Below, piece after piece: positions 35,867 to 48,867 of a DNA stretch of 64,000 bases. How positions within the stretch are numbered: the stretch's first letter is position 1; every line of letters starts with the position of its first letter. Where the stretch lies: positions 5,249,001-5,313,000 of the forward strand of contig NC_081811.1 in the NCBI RefSeq assembly GCF_030704535.1, written 5' to 3'. Source of the stretch: Vitis vinifera. Taxonomy: Eukaryota > Streptophyta > Magnoliopsida > Vitales > Vitaceae. Under the pieces are notes generated by a model. It did not search any database. It was not told the origin of the DNA and saw only the letters and a program-made list of their open reading frames with translations. A program made the translations under genes and the position numbers.

Positions 35867-38794
35867 ATGATGAGACGCCATGGCTGGCAGCGACCCCTCC
35901 ACCCTTTACAGGTTCTCTCTATTCCTCCTTCACATATGAGCTACTCTGTATTTTGAGCCTAAAAACCCGCCCTCTGAAGGTTGATTTCAAAAAACCTTAT
36001 CTTCGTTTCCTGTGAAATGATCAAGATACATCAAGAGGTTTCTTTTAGCCCAATCAGTTCCTAAGCAATAAGACCCAGATCAGAAGATTAGATTTTTTTC
36101 CAAGTTGGGTGTATTTTTTTTCGTTGATAAGATGGTGTCTTTTAATTTGTATAATACCCATTTGATGATAGCTTGAATTTTCAATGTTATAGCTTCTGAA
36201 TCCATGTCTTTCATCGTTGGAGTGCAGATAGTGGGCATGGCTATTTATGCTTTTCTGGTGGTCTCATTCTATTGTTTCCTGGGGCTTTTCCTTGGAAACA
36301 GAATTGCCGAGATTACAGTGACTACAGTCTTTTCCTTTGTGGTAATTGTCAGGAAAATAATATTTTGTCCCCATTCTTTCATCAAATTCTGGTCAGAACT
36401 CACTGCAATTCATCAATTGTGCTTGTTTTCAATTTCAGGCCCTTTCGGTCATGTTTCTATTTATAAGATGCACTGCCATTGATCCAACTGACAAAACCAG
36501 ATTAAAGAAGAAGAGAAGATCCAAGTATGGTGGATTCTCAAAGTTAAATTATGGATTCATATTGGGCCAGATTGTTGTGAGATTTTTTAGGAGGATGGAA
36601 AGGAAGATCCTTCGAACTTGTATAAGAAGGAAGTACCTAGATCAATGGAATACCACACCTCAAATTGAGCCCTTGCTTCCATTTCCCCTTGTTGTAAAAG
36701 ATGACGCCATTGCTCCTGACCCAAAAGAGGATGACATCTCATTTTGCGCCCTTTGTGATTTTGAGGTTTGTGGGAAATACAATTTAGCTAGAATATGATC
36801 AAATCTAGCAATGGAGATTTCTCAGGACTATTGTGGTTTGTGGGAAATGCAATTTAGCTATCTGAAATCTCTGTTTCCTTTTTGTAGGTCAAAAAAAACA
36901 GCAAGCACTGTAGGTCCTGCAACCGGTGTGTTGAAGGGTTTGATCACCACTGCAGGGTAAGCTGAAGCAGGGTGTTTTCCTTTGAATGTTTAGATTTAAG
37001 AAGGGAGGAATAACCTACCATGTTAAAACAACTTTTGTGTTCTGTTTCTTTCCAGTGGTTGAACAACTGTATTGGGAAAAGGAATTACACAACATTCTTT
37101 CTTCTATTGACATTTGTATTGTTGATGGTCAGTTGATTTTGTGTTCTTCAGTACTTTTAACATCAACTTGATTACAAATCAAATACCCAATTTGTTCTTT
37201 AGTTCTTCTCCACGCTAAATATATCGCCCTTGGTATAGCTTGTCATAGAAGGAGGTACTGCCGTAGCCATATTCATCAGGTGCTTTGCAGATAAGAAAGG
37301 GATAGAGGGGGAGCTGGAGAGGAAACTCTATTTAGAGTTTCCACGAGGCCTACTTGCAACCATATCAGTAATATTTTGTTACTGTTTTCGCAGTTTCCTT
37401 GATGTTTCTTTGCTACCATTTCAAATGAAAGTTCCTTTCCTCATTAGCTTTAAATTGTGAACAGGTCCTTTTGGTTCTGATGACTGCATATGGTTCAGCA
37501 GCATTGGGACAACTCTATTTCTTTCACATTGTCCTCATTCGGAAGGTATTTTTTCATGGCTGTCTTGCAAAGCTCACCTGTATAATAATATGAAAAACCA
37601 TTGAGACATTCTATTGACCCACAACTACAACTAATACTGGTCTGTATTGTATCACTGAGAAGTTCTGACCCTAGTTGAAAGCAATAGCTGGGAATAATAT
37701 TCTTCGGCAAAGAGTTGGAATTGTCCTTGTGTCAGGTGGTGGCAGGAGTCCTCTCTCCTGTAACTTTCTCAGTGGCTTAACATTGTAGCAGCTGGTTACT
37801 TTGGTTGTCCACCTGCCTGCCCAAAGATATTCCTTTCAGCACTTAAGAATGCTCCATCATTTTGCCCAAGTATTAGATCTTCAATTATTGCAAAGTTTTT
37901 CATACTTGTGATCATGTCTTTTTAAGAACTACTTTCAGTCAGCTTAATGTGGATTCCCATTTGCTTAATGTGCATTCCCATATTTATTTTTTTATTTTAT
38001 TCTATATGGTCCTTGATTGTTGCCCCAGGGAATGAGAACATATGATTACATATTGGCAATGAGAGAGGAGAACCAACCTATGGAACTAGATCCATTCAAC
38101 GATTCGGACTTTTCTTCAGATGATAGCTCTGAATTTGATTCACCTGAAAAGCCAACATTTGTGTCTCGGTTTATATGCAGAGGACAGAGAATGAATCAGG
38201 TACAGTTTAGACAGTATTAAGTTTTGCATCTCAAGAAGCCACTCTTCGTAGCCTCTCTGAATGCTTGCTTTTAAGTTTCAGAACCCGACAAGAAGACTGT
38301 CCATAAGAATTGATGAAGATCCTGCAACCTCCAACTTGATCAAGAAGCAAGGCTTTCGAGCAGGCATTGACCCCTGGAAATTGATCAAGATGAGCAAAGA
38401 GAAAGCTCTTCTGGCAGCTGAGAAAGCCAGAGAAAGGCTCATGAAACAGAAACCAGTTGTGGAACATGATGCATTGCAGCCACTGCCATTGGAGACGAAA
38501 AGTGGACCTCTAATGAACCCAGAGAGGAAAACAGTAAATGATCATTCAAGCTTGTCGCCTCTCACTTCAAAAGGGACATTTCCAGGGTCGCCTGGACGAT
38601 TGTCTAGCCCAAGAAAAAGATTTTCCAGCTCTCCCACTGTACTCTCTGGTGTTGTGCCATCACCAAAGCACAAGTATAGGAGCAACTTCGACTTGAAGTT
38701 AACTGAGGTGTCCAGGGAGCTTGAAACATATATTTCAAGGCAGGTTCTGTGTTCAGTTTTGAAGAAGGATGGGAGTGAGGCATCCCCCAGATAG
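35867..38794 (+). CDS. PAT18: DHHC-type protein S-acyltransferase (PAT18-like)
   Basis: Nine GT-AG exons (35867-35911, 36228-36341, 36439-36765, 36888-36956, 37056-37127, 37239-37367, 37465-37545, 38029-38199, 38282-38794) give 506 residues. The N-terminus MMRRHGWQRPLHPLQ leads into two membrane segments in exons 2-3. A Cys-rich domain follows: CALCDFEVKKNSKHCRSCNRC, then FDHHCRWLNNCIG with the catalytic DHHC Cys. Two more membrane segments follow in exons 5 and 7. The long cytosolic tail (exons 8-9) is basic and Ser/Pro-rich. The enzyme palmitoylates membrane-associated proteins by way of an acyl-Cys intermediate; the substrate is unknown. Four membrane spans with DHHC between spans 2 and 3 is the standard topology. 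Position beside a WRKY47-like gene matches Arabidopsis PAT18. The ATG at 35870 just downstream could also be used. Confidence 0.94.
36765..36860. repeat. 26-bp direct repeat containing the 5' splice site of intron 3
   Basis: The sequence from 36765 (GGTTTGTGGGAAATAC...) recurs at 36835-36860 with one mismatch. The first copy contains the real donor (exon end 36765, GT at 36766). Confidence 0.85.
37942..37981. repeat. 19-bp direct repeat in a PAT18 intron
   Basis: GCTTAATGTGNATTCCCAT occurs twice, at 37942-37960 and 37963-37981, with one mismatch, shortly before the exon at 38029. Confidence 0.8.
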
Positions 38795-39799
38795 CTGTTC
38801 TGTTTAAACTTTTGGATTCTCAACCTTTGAGAAATACTGTTTGTTTGGCTTTGTGTATTCTTCTTGATTTCTGTTACACATGAAATTCAAATTGACATAC
38901 CTATGTATCCTTGACAATTCTTTCTCACTATCCAGATTGAAATTAACACATCTTTTTGCTACTTTCTTTTGTTAAATCCTTACCAAAATTGTTTGGGAAC
39001 TTCGATGGTTTGTGGATCAGTTTCACTGTTCAGTTCAAATTGTAAGTTCCTACAATAGGCAGAATAGAGCACAACATTGCTGTAATCGGCTTTTTCCTCC
39101 TAAATTAACCTGACATGGTAATTCCTCTCTTAGAAACTAATGGATTCCGGCTGCATGTGCTGTCCTGGGAGAGTCCTTCAGGATAAGAATATAGTTCTAT
39201 TCATTGAACACCACTTTATATGATATCAGCAGCACAAACAAGTTACAATATGTTAATGCTCTGTGAAAGCTTCAATGAAATAGTTACCACCTATAGAAGT
39301 CATAATGATTCACAGCCACAATCAACAGCATGGACCTCTGTTTTCACTGAAACATAGCCTGTGAATTATGGTAGATTGAACATCCAAGAATACAGTTTAT
39401 TTGGAAACAAGCGAAAAAGAAATAATGAACAATCAAAATAACGAACAATCAGTTCTTACTGCATACAAAATTTCATAGGGAAAATTGACAAAACAAAAGA
39501 ACAGAATCAAAAGAAAAGGGAAAAAGCTCATTCTATTTCCAATTACTGATGAATCACTCGATTATTTGTTACTGCACACAAAGTTACAAGAAACAATCAT
39601 CTCTCAATACCATCTCACAAGTCAACAACCATAAATTCAGCAACTCCACCTGAACCTTTTATAAGTGTCGGGCAATCTTCGGCGAGGCAATGGGCAGTTG
39701 TGTTGAGAAATGGCAATTAACAAATTTTCAACTAAAATCAGAAACATTCACAGTAGAAGGTGACTTCAACATTGTATGACATGCTGTATTCTCACTTAT
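38795..39799. other. Convergent 3' flanks of PAT18 (+) and polygalacturonase (-)
   Basis: 3'UTR-like AT-rich sequence; no open frame with recognisable content. Confidence 0.6.
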
Positions 39800-42700
39800 T
39801 TACCATGACCGCAACCAACTACTTCTTTTTCTATTACTCATGCTCCATAAGTGAGTAGGAAGATGGTAACAGTCCAAGACATGCCCAGGGTAGATTCTCT
39901 CTCCCAGAGGTTCACAAGCCTCTGGTGAAACCAAGTCAGAATATCCGTGAATATAAGAACAGTTCCATGGAGATTCTGAAGTTACATTGAGAGTGATGTT
40001 GGAGAGGCAAATGTTGACAAAATTATCCCCTTCTATACCCTCTAAAAGGCCTGCAAATTTAATATTCTCTCCCATGACATCTTTTACAGTAATATTTTCT
40101 ATTATGGGAAGAGCAGTTGGGTCATAAAACTCATCTGGGTGCTCCCCATACTGACCAGTGAACCTTATCGCTATCTTTACATCAACCAAGTTCATGTCTG
40201 ATATATAGATGTTTCTCACATAACCACCCCGACCAGGAGATGTCTTTATCCTGATACCTGTCTTTGAATTGAAGAACTGGAGGCTTTCTGCATGAACTTC
40301 TGATACACCTCCAGACATCTCACTCCCAATTGCAATCCCTGCACTTGAGTTGGTTTTTCCAACTAGCCGGCGGATGATGATATTTGTACTTGGACGAGCA
40401 TATGAAATGCCATACTCATCCCACCCACTTTTGATGGCTATTAGATCATCACCAGTACTAATATAACAGTCTTCAATGCAAACATCATTGGAAGAGTCTG
40501 GATGCATTTAAAAAAACAAGTCAGACCCATGTTTGTTGTTTAAATCAAGTTGATGAAAGTGAATTAGAGGTTTGAAAGTTTATACTATATGGTTGGACAG
40601 CAATGAAATTGCATATATATGAGGAAGAAGAGAACGCAGAACAATAAGCCAACCAACACTATAGACAACAATTTGTCCCCAAAAGTTTATGATTTTTGTC
40701 ATTCCCAAACAGGAAATTTGGAGAATCCAGACTAGTAAGACTCAGGAAAATGATTAGACTCACAAAAATTTCACTCTTGAACTAGTGAAATAAAAACGGT
40801 TGGAACATTCTACACCACATATGAGTTGTTACATGATGCAATTTTTATTTTTTATTTTTTATAATTACAAAGTGAATTGCAAGATATAAAACAATGTTGA
40901 CGATTATATGACAACTTAACATTCCCTTCCTCTGAATGACTGACCAAATTTTCTTGAATGAAATACTTACGATTACTTGAATTTATATGAAATCAATATT
41001 CATTCCAACAGCTTCAGTAGAGGTCAATAGGATAGATAAAATACTATTCCAAAAAAGGAATTCCCAAGTTAATTTATAGAACAAGACTGCCCTAAGTACT
41101 TGCTATGCAATAAAAAATAGAATGCTTGTCCTTCATCAACCACATAAGCAGAAAAAGTTTCCAGCTTCAATGAGAAAACTCACCTGGATCAATGCCATCA
41201 GTGTTTGGTGAATCAAGAGGAGCAAGGATTGTAACATTCTGGATAATGACTTGGCTGTTCATCCAGAAAAACAGTCTCAACTCTCCCCCTAATTCATAAA
41301 AACTTCACACTTGTGCACAGTTTTGAAGTGAAAAATAAAAATTCAACAAACAGGAAGAAAAGTGCGATTCAATTCTTTTGAAGAGAACAAACCTGCAATA
41401 TACAGGATGGATGGTCCAAAATGGTGAATTCAAGAAGGTCACATTTGAAATGACAACCCCAGTTGAGTTAATGAACTCAACTAGATGTGGCCGAGTATAG
41501 TTCAGGGTTTTCTTTTGAAACCAATTCCACCATATGCTGCCTTGACCATCAATAGTTCCATTGTCACCTGTGTAGAGAGACGTCTGTGGTGTCAAAAAAG
41601 TAAAGAAGCAAGTGCATTCAGAAGACAAGATTCTTTATCAATATCACCAACCTGTAACAATAACATCTGTCAAATTGCATCCATAAATGAGGCTTCGGTG
41701 CCTTCTACCAGGCAACTCCCTGCCTCGGCCATATGATGGTAGAGGATCAATGACTGGCCAATCATTAGAGTTCTGGGATAATGCAATTATTCAGCTTTTG
41801 TGTTAAATCATAGAATGGCTTCAAGGATCAACCAATTTTAAGATTGAAAAAATTAACCAAAAAATGAAAAAAAAAAAATCCCCCAATGAACCAGCATTGA
41901 AGCTAGTTCACAAATACAGAATGTTCCTTGCATCTTCAAAATGGTAGCATAACCTCAGAGAACAGTAATTTGCTTATGATTCAGTTAAAAATTCGACTTC
42001 CTTGGCATGTACGCTTATTAGTTGCAGCGATTATTGTAACTATTTCCCACATTCCATTTGGTAAATTCAGCGGTTTAGAGTAGTAATATGTTATATTCAT
42101 GGAAAATATGCAAAAACCTGAATGCTTCAACATAAACAGGGGCAAATTTTTGTTAAACTCAACTTCTTAAATATGTGATTGTGCTTAGGAGGAGGTGAAG
42201 GCTCACCATAGATCCAAGAATCACTGCATCCTTGTCTAACCACAAAGTTAGATGACTGATGAGATCAAAGCTCCCTGTCAACCACCGGCCAGCTGGGACA
42301 AAAAGCTGGGCCCCGCCCTTGTCAGCAAATGAATTGAGATAGAATATGGCATTCTGAAAAGCTTTGGTGTTGAGCGTGACCCCATCTCCAACAGCCCCAA
42401 ATTCTGTAATGGCAACACTGTGAGGTCGAATTACCCCTGAGCTTGTCTGGTCACAATGTGGGCTGCCCCAGACAGCCCATGGAGCTTCACTGAACAAAAG
42501 AAGTACCAGAAGCACATCCACTAGCTGAAAAGGAACATTTCAACATCAGTCAGATACAAATTTGATAATGAGATTAGACGGTAGGAAGCTCTGATGCATT
42601 TTCCCTTTCATCTTGGTTTGAGAAATTATGATCACAGTACAAACTATATACTTAGCAGAGCAAAGACCCAAAAGAAAGGCTGGCCAAATGAACTACAATG

Positions 42701-43264
42701 TGAATCGGAAACAACCCATTAATGAGACACAAAAGCTGTTGATGCCTAGCTTTCCAACATAAACCAAAGAGAACATCAGATGATTCTCACCTATTAACTA
42801 TTTCAGGAAAAAATCAGTGGCTGATGGGAAACGCTGGTCAGATGAACTACATTTTGGCAAAAAGCTAATAAACCAAGAAGAAGCACAGAAAATCCAAAAA
42901 GGAGTAACATTAATAAATTACTCAGAGCCAAGTTCTCCTCCACCACCCATAAAGAAAGTGAAAAAAAAAATGTAATTTTTGTTAATCAGATCCAACCAAT
43001 TTTGTTTTTGTTTTTAATTTATGGCTGAAGCTATATGATCCAAGTGGTTCTTTCAAGCTTCATCTTAAGTAGCATTTGGGGCATAACAGAATTCAGAATT
43101 CAAAAAAATGGAAAAAAAGAAGAGAAAATTCTTTTAGATCTTATACTGACAGTAATAAACAAGCAATTAAGACCTCAACATTGAAAATAGAAATTGGAAG
43201 AAGAACCCAAAAACAGAAACAGAGGAGGAATGATCAAACAACTCACAGTAAAAAATCTCCTCAT
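39800..43264 (-). CDS. GH28 polygalacturonase-like protein, secreted
   Basis: Six GT-AG exons (43264-43247, 42524-42207, 41772-41652, 41567-41393, 41254-41184, 40497-39800) give 466 residues. The first exon contributes only MRRFFT; with exon 2 it makes a signal peptide (LVDVLLVLLLF) cleaved before SPHCD. The right-handed beta-helix pectinase fold is indicated by ITEFGAVGDG near the start, then PNTDGIDPDSS and STGDDLIAIKSG, which hold the catalytic Asp residues, and GIRIKT, equivalent to the substrate-binding RIK motif. The usual GHG segment reads SSAGIAIGSEMSGG, so the catalytic-region His is absent, as in a broad land-plant clade of uncharacterised GH28 proteins. Several NXT/NXS sites fit secretion. 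Expected role is hydrolysis of pectic polymers in the cell wall; activity is not assured without the His. The tiny first exon is the least certain part. Confidence 0.9.
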
Positions 43265-43837
43265 AAGAATGAGATCTGCTATGATCCCTTCAGCCCAAGG
43301 ACACAAAGAAACTTGAATCTGCTGGCTGCAGCCACACCCACCAGCAAATTTTTCTTCTGATAAAGAAAATAACAACAATAATAACAAAGGCTGGAGACAA
43401 AGAGAGCTTGAGGGTGGGGGGTGGTGGTTTGGATCAAGATCCCCAGCAATATGCAAGTGTGATTAGATGGGTCATTGAGAGCCACCACCACCCAAATAAA
43501 ATCATTGATGGTGACCGTTGCTGCCCGCCAAAAATTAAGCAGTAGGACCCCTTCTGTCTTCACCTTCTTCAATTACTTGTCTCTCTCTCCCCCTCTTCCT
43601 CTGCTTCTCTGTACCTCTGTGATGCAAAATGGAAGATACCCAGAAAAAGGTAATGAGGGTGGAGCAACAACAGAAAAAATCTATCTTTATATATATAGAT
43701 ACATAAACTCGATGAAATCAAAGGATGGGGTATGAACTGGTGAGCACCACTGTGGTGCTTGTGTGGGATTCTATTTTGGGTGCATTGACAGTGAGTGGGC
43801 TGTTCCTTCCTCCCTTCCTTCTGTGCGCGTTTGAGAG

Positions 43838-43859
43838 ACGGAGAGAGAGAGAGAGAGAG
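43838..43859. repeat. (GA)n microsatellite
   Basis: Alternating G and A run upstream of the polygalacturonase gene; a CT run of similar length lies at 44041-44058. Confidence 0.85.
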
Positions 43860-46800
43860 TATGTTATGTGTGTTTGTGTTTGTTTTTGTCTTAAGAGAGA
43901 TTAATTTTGCATGGAAGGTGGGGGCTTTGAGGCATCTCTCTCATGACCCCATGACCATCTCATGTGACCATCCTTTCATGAATCATCATCACAATTTATG
44001 TTCGTAAAATCCGTCTATAGTCCTTTGTAAGACTGTAATTTCTCTCTCTCTCTCTCTCCTCCGCCTTACTCACTTCCAAAGTCTTTTTGTTTTTCAGTTT
44101 TTTGTTTTTGTTTTCCATATTACCCTACTGAGAATAGCAGTAGAGTGTTGGAGCAAGGACAAAAATGAAAGAGAGTATAAACTAGTATAAAACTAGAGAC
44201 TTCAGTTTTGATCTGTGAAGTGAATCAAGTGATGTTGCCAGTTCTAGATTCTGTTCTAGTGGTTTAGCACTCTGTCTCTGTTTGGCTTCTATCCTGCAAT
44301 TTTCCCTTCACAAAACTAAAACCCCATTTCAATTTTCTCACCCATTGTAAAAAAAAGGGTCAATTTGTTTTTCAAAACAAGGAGATTTGTGTTGCATAAA
44401 TTTTTGACCCAAATAAGAAAAGTGTGTTCTATTCTCGGTGCTTAACCTGCGGACGAGACTGGCTTTGGGATTTGGGAACACCCTGGTCCACCTCCTGTTC
44501 TGGGTTTGACCCCAATTTCAATACCCAAACCCAACCCCAAAACCCTTTTCTTAATCTCAGCTTTTTACACCCTTAAACTTTGATTTATCATGCAGCAATG
44601 AGCTACCTTTCCGTTAAACACACAGAATTGTATGCTACTATGATTTTCTTTGTTTTAAAAGTGTGACTGATCCACCAAGTAATAATACCCAACAAGGCTG
44701 ACGTTTCCCAACATGTAATCAACTTAAACCCAAAAGCAAATCCCATAATATTCTAAAGCTTAGAATTAAAATAAAGGAAAGGGAACCCACAAGAGGAGGA
44801 GTGATGGCGAGACAAACAAAGAATGTGCACAGAGTGAGACAAGGCAGTTCATTGTTTAATCAAAGTAACCAAAATGACCTCACAGGTGTGCCACTGCTGG
44901 TGGTGCCATGTTTCTATATATATGTATACAGCTATGCAAATGGGTATATAAAAATTTTCAAAATGCAGCCATGACAGAAGCACTTGTAGCAGTCTTAGGC
45001 ACCAATGGTAAAACGTCCAAAAAGAGGGGGACAAGGCCCGTGGGAGGACAGGGGAGAGAGATGGATAGGGATAGGGGGACTTGGCAGGGTGAAATGCGAA
45101 AGGTGTTAATATGAAGCATTTGGGAAAAAAAGGTTGGTTTCCCAAGTCAGGGATCCAATGCCCCCTTTAATCAAACACACACCCACTCCCCATCAATGGT
45201 GAAAAGTCTGATCAACACTGCAAAATATTTGATATGACTCTCCATATGGGGGGCTCTCTCCCTCTCCCCCCCATCCGCATGCATGAGGTCAGCACCTTTC
45301 TTTTTTTAGGTCTAGGTTTCTTGTTTCTTATTAACCTGTAATTATGCTCTTCCTTGTTAATTTCCCATTTTCCATCATTGTGTTTTAACACTTTTAACTC
45401 GTGCATGTACTCTTTACATCTTGTGTGTTTGGGATATGTCTAATTTTTCTTGTGTTTTTTCTTCTCACAGTCAACTAAACCAACCTTCCTCACATTGAAA
45501 ATCATACCACAGACTCATGGATATAGCTTGGAGTCATTCTCACAAAAGACACAAATGATAACAAGCCAAGCCCTCCAAATTCACCAACCGTGCTTTTCAA
45601 TGCAAAGATATAGTACACAAAATCACAATGGAATGCTAATAATCAGATTTCACACAAGATGGGTAAAATGTTATATGGGGTTGTAGCCAAATCACCAAAG
45701 AATTTATCAACATGTAAAAGTGTTATTTACTCTCTCAACTCAAGTGACAGGATCATTTGTATATATACTTTTTTTTTTCTTTTTTTCTGGCACTTGACAA
45801 TAATTTTCGAGGTCCACAAAAGATTGAATTCTTGCTTTTATAATGGAAAGCAACCAATTTTGCATCATAGTATGCTTATTCATCTTTTCCATCATTGTCA
45901 TACACTTGATTTTTGTATCCATAATGTAGTTTGAGTGGCATGTACACTAGAATCATACACATTAGTTAATTAGTAATGAATGGTTTTGATTAATTTTTCG
46001 GGCCCGTAAGCCATGCTTTGTATAATGAAATTGTAACCTCCTAACCATGTTTTAATTAATTTGATTAATTCCTAGGACTTATGTCTGTCACACTTGTATT
46101 TAGGATAGGGAAAACAAAGGTAGACAACAATAGCGGATGGTTAGCAAGAGGAAGTAAAATAGGTTGATCACAGTGTATAGTCACTGGTTGCTAGTTTGGA
46201 AAGCAAGAGTACTGTTCTTGTGTAAAATTTAACAAAAGCTTCTGCTTTGGGTTCATTGTCTGAAACCTGTTTTCCAGTGTTGAAAATGCTGACAGTGCTA
46301 TTGGACAATGCATTTTCAGGAATTGTCAAGAAGTTGTCCTCCACACGTTTGGGTCCATTGACAATTTGACAAGAGGGGCTCATCTCCAAAATATCTAGGG
46401 TTTTTTTTTTCTTTGAAATATGAAAATGGATTGGAGAGCAGCAGAAGAAAAAACAATCCTTGATGTGTGAACCAAAACCAGCCTTAAATGATAATGAATA
46501 AGATAGGGGAAGTCATTTTCCTGGAAATTGTGGAAGTTCTCTACTTGTTAGGCATCAACCTTAGGGAGATGTTAGACTAACTAATGATACAACACATGCC
46601 GACTGTGACCAAGTGGCCTTTCCAGTAAAATCAATATCCACTTACAAACCATGTGAAATAGCTCCCAAAAGGCAAAGAGGTGAGGTCCATTTTACAAACC
46701 CGCTAAGGATCTGTAGATGGGCATTTGGGGTTTGCTGCTCTATGGAAGTAGCTGAAGCATGACCCACTGTTACTGACATTTATGCTATGGATACCCATAA

Positions 46801-47025
46801 TCAATGGAATACATCAAACAATGACACATGCAATAAGAGAATGGCAACCAACTACTCCATTTTTTTTAATTAAAAAAAGAAAAAAAAGATGTCAACTCAT
46901 AGTGTAAATGGGCCACAAAATTCATACCAAACAGACCTTTGTCTCTAGCATATTAATAATTCACAATAATGGAGTAGAAGCATCACCATCTCATGTGGTA
47001 GAAAGCAAATGAATAGATCCGTACA

Positions 47026-47030
<5 letters not shown>

Positions 47031-47066
<36 letters not shown>
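47031..47066. repeat. (AT)18 microsatellite
   Basis: Uninterrupted AT dinucleotide run in the spacer upstream of the L7Ae-family gene. Confidence 0.93.
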
Positions 47067-47069
<3 letters not shown>

Positions 47070-47615
47070 TATATGTATACATTTCAATCTACTGCAACAA
47101 CAAGATGCATCAATGCATCCACACTTTATGCTATTCTTTAGTCTCACACACATGGGCTGTTCCTTCTCTTGACCCTGTACCTTGTTTCTCTCTCTCTCTC
47201 TGTTTTTTTTTTTTCTTTTGCAGATTTTCTTTTATACATTTACATAATTATCATATGAGAACTGGCAAGTATTAGTATTTAATGCGATGATTCTATCATC
47301 CAATCAAGATCCTGGCTGAGTTGAAAAATAAAATCTCTAACCCAATGAAATGGAAGGGTGGAGTTGGCAGAGAAGGACCACACTTGTGTTAACCAAAAAT
47401 AAAATGTGGGGTACTTACTTGATGATTTCATTAACTTACCTTTAATTTTCCATGGTTTTGATTTGAGGATTGGGCCTTATTTCAATGCACAATGTCCTCG
47501 GTCCTACACCATTATTCAAAACAGTTAGAAAGATCAAAGGTCCTACAGATTTGGTTGTTGGGTGTTTTTGCATTCCTACATCCCATTTGCCCAATGGTGG
47601 TTTTGGGTCCATGAC

Positions 47616-47636
47616 TGGGCCTTGCCCATTGGCCCA
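47616..47636. promoter_or_regulatory. Inverted pair of site II motifs (TGGGCC and GGCCCA)
   Basis: TGGGCC at 47616-47621 and GGCCCA at 47631-47636, about 130-150 bases before the ATG of the L7Ae-family gene. A further TGGGCC occurs near 47471. These sites are typical of plant ribosomal and RNA-processing gene promoters, which suits the downstream gene. Confidence 0.5.
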
Positions 47637-47764
47637 TGAGCCATTCACGCCCTGCCCACATAAACCCCAACACCCTTTTCGCCTATACCTACTCTATTAG
47701 TGCAAAGTCGGTTGGAACTTGGAATATTTCGTCGAACATGTAGAGTGCAGCAAGCGAAGCGATC

Positions 47765-48867
47765 ATGGGGAGGAACAGAAACAAAACTTCCAGAACACCC
47801 ATCGAACCCTCAGTCTCTCAACAACAAAGGTACTTACGGACACCGATTTCTTTCCTATGTTACTCGGGTTTTAGTGTAACTGATTCGAGAACTGTGTTGG
47901 GCATGATGACTTGGGTTTGTTCTGCGGATTTGGGTGGTGGTCAGTTGCTATGAAGGAGAGCGTCTCCTTACAATGCTCAAATCCCTTCAGAGGTAACTTC
48001 CTACACTCCGCTACACCTGGGCTCTGTCGAATTCGGTATTTTTAATTAACTTGTAGTTGCTTTCATGCGATATTGGATGAACAGAGAGATAGAGTTGGCT
48101 AAGCTTTCTAATAGAGTTCTACCCGAAAAAATATGGTTCAAGGTATGAGTGCTGTATGCCCTTAACCTTAAATCTTCTTTAATGTGTGTTTCGAATTATA
48201 ATCCATGTGGGTTTGGTATACATAGCAACAATTCTCAATTGGGGTGAATGAAGTTACTCGGGTGCTTGAACGGATGACCCCATGTTCTGAGATGGGAGGA
48301 GAATCTGCTCAACAGCCTCTTGCCAATCCCAGTGAGCTTCAACTTCCTTCAGTTCGGCTTCAGGTGGGTTACGTCCTTTGATATCAGTATTAGACCATTC
48401 ACTCTCATTAATGTTATGCTGAGTAGTCTTTTGATATAGCTAATGACACGACTTGTATTGAGGATGCAGGCCGTATTTGTGGCTTCCGATAGCAATCCAA
48501 GATGGTTGACAAAACATCTGCCAAGCTTGGCATCTTCAAGGAAGGTACCTCTCATCTTTGTCAAAGATAAGAAAGGGGGTTCTTTGAGATTAGGCGAACT
48601 TGTTAAGTTAAAAACAGCCATTGCCATTGGGATAAAGGTAAGCTCATTCCTTGGCCTGTCTTATTATGTTTATTGATCTTCCTTTTTTGGGTAGTAGAAA
48701 CCTTTTCCTTTTTTCTAAGATTATAATTTGATGTTACCTGGCACTGCATGCAGGCTAGAGAGAATGGCATCAATCAACTTGTTGAGGAAATTCTTCACGG
48801 GAAAGAAGTAAATCTTGGAACAGATTGCCAAGAGTTGGGTGGAGTGTCTGATGCAATCGTTGAGTGA
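47765..48867 (+). CDS. L7Ae/L30e-fold RNA-binding protein, possibly RNase P/MRP subunit (Rpp38/POP3-like)
   Basis: Six GT-AG exons (47765-47829, 47945-47992, 48085-48142, 48226-48363, 48470-48637, 48754-48867) join in frame to 196 residues. The N-terminus MGRNRNKTSRTP is basic. The middle is helical (EGERLLTMLKSLQREIELAK). The C-terminal half is an L7Ae/L30e/Gadd45 fold: AVFVASDSNPRWLTKHLPSL, VPLIFVKDKKGGSLRLGELV and KTAIAIGIKARENGINQLVE. This pattern resembles the RNase P/MRP subunit Rpp38/Pop3, which binds kink-turn RNA in the nucleolus; that specific role is inference. The gene converges on SECA1, exactly as an L7Ae-family gene neighbours SECA1 in Arabidopsis. For exon 2 the acceptor at 47945 was chosen because it alone gives a canonical acceptor for exon 3 and an uninterrupted helical segment. 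Confidence 0.87.

Larger units (their letters stand above)
43265..47764. other. Intergenic between polygalacturonase and L7Ae-family genes
   Basis: About 4.5 kb without a recognisable exon. It holds the polygalacturonase promoter, GA/CT microsatellites at about 43838-43859 and 44041-44058, a TA-dinucleotide run at 47031-47066, and the promoter of the L7Ae-family gene with site II motifs. The short open frames are AT- or CT-repeat artefacts. Confidence 0.55.

Noticed and set aside
47009-47275. Open frame with Ile-Tyr repeats
   Set aside because: Translation of the AT microsatellite.
47956-47992. Alternative exon 2 of the L7Ae-family gene starting at 47956 or 47959
   Set aside because: These acceptors are weaker and force an unlikely acceptor for exon 3; starting at 47945 gives canonical sites throughout and a clean helical segment.
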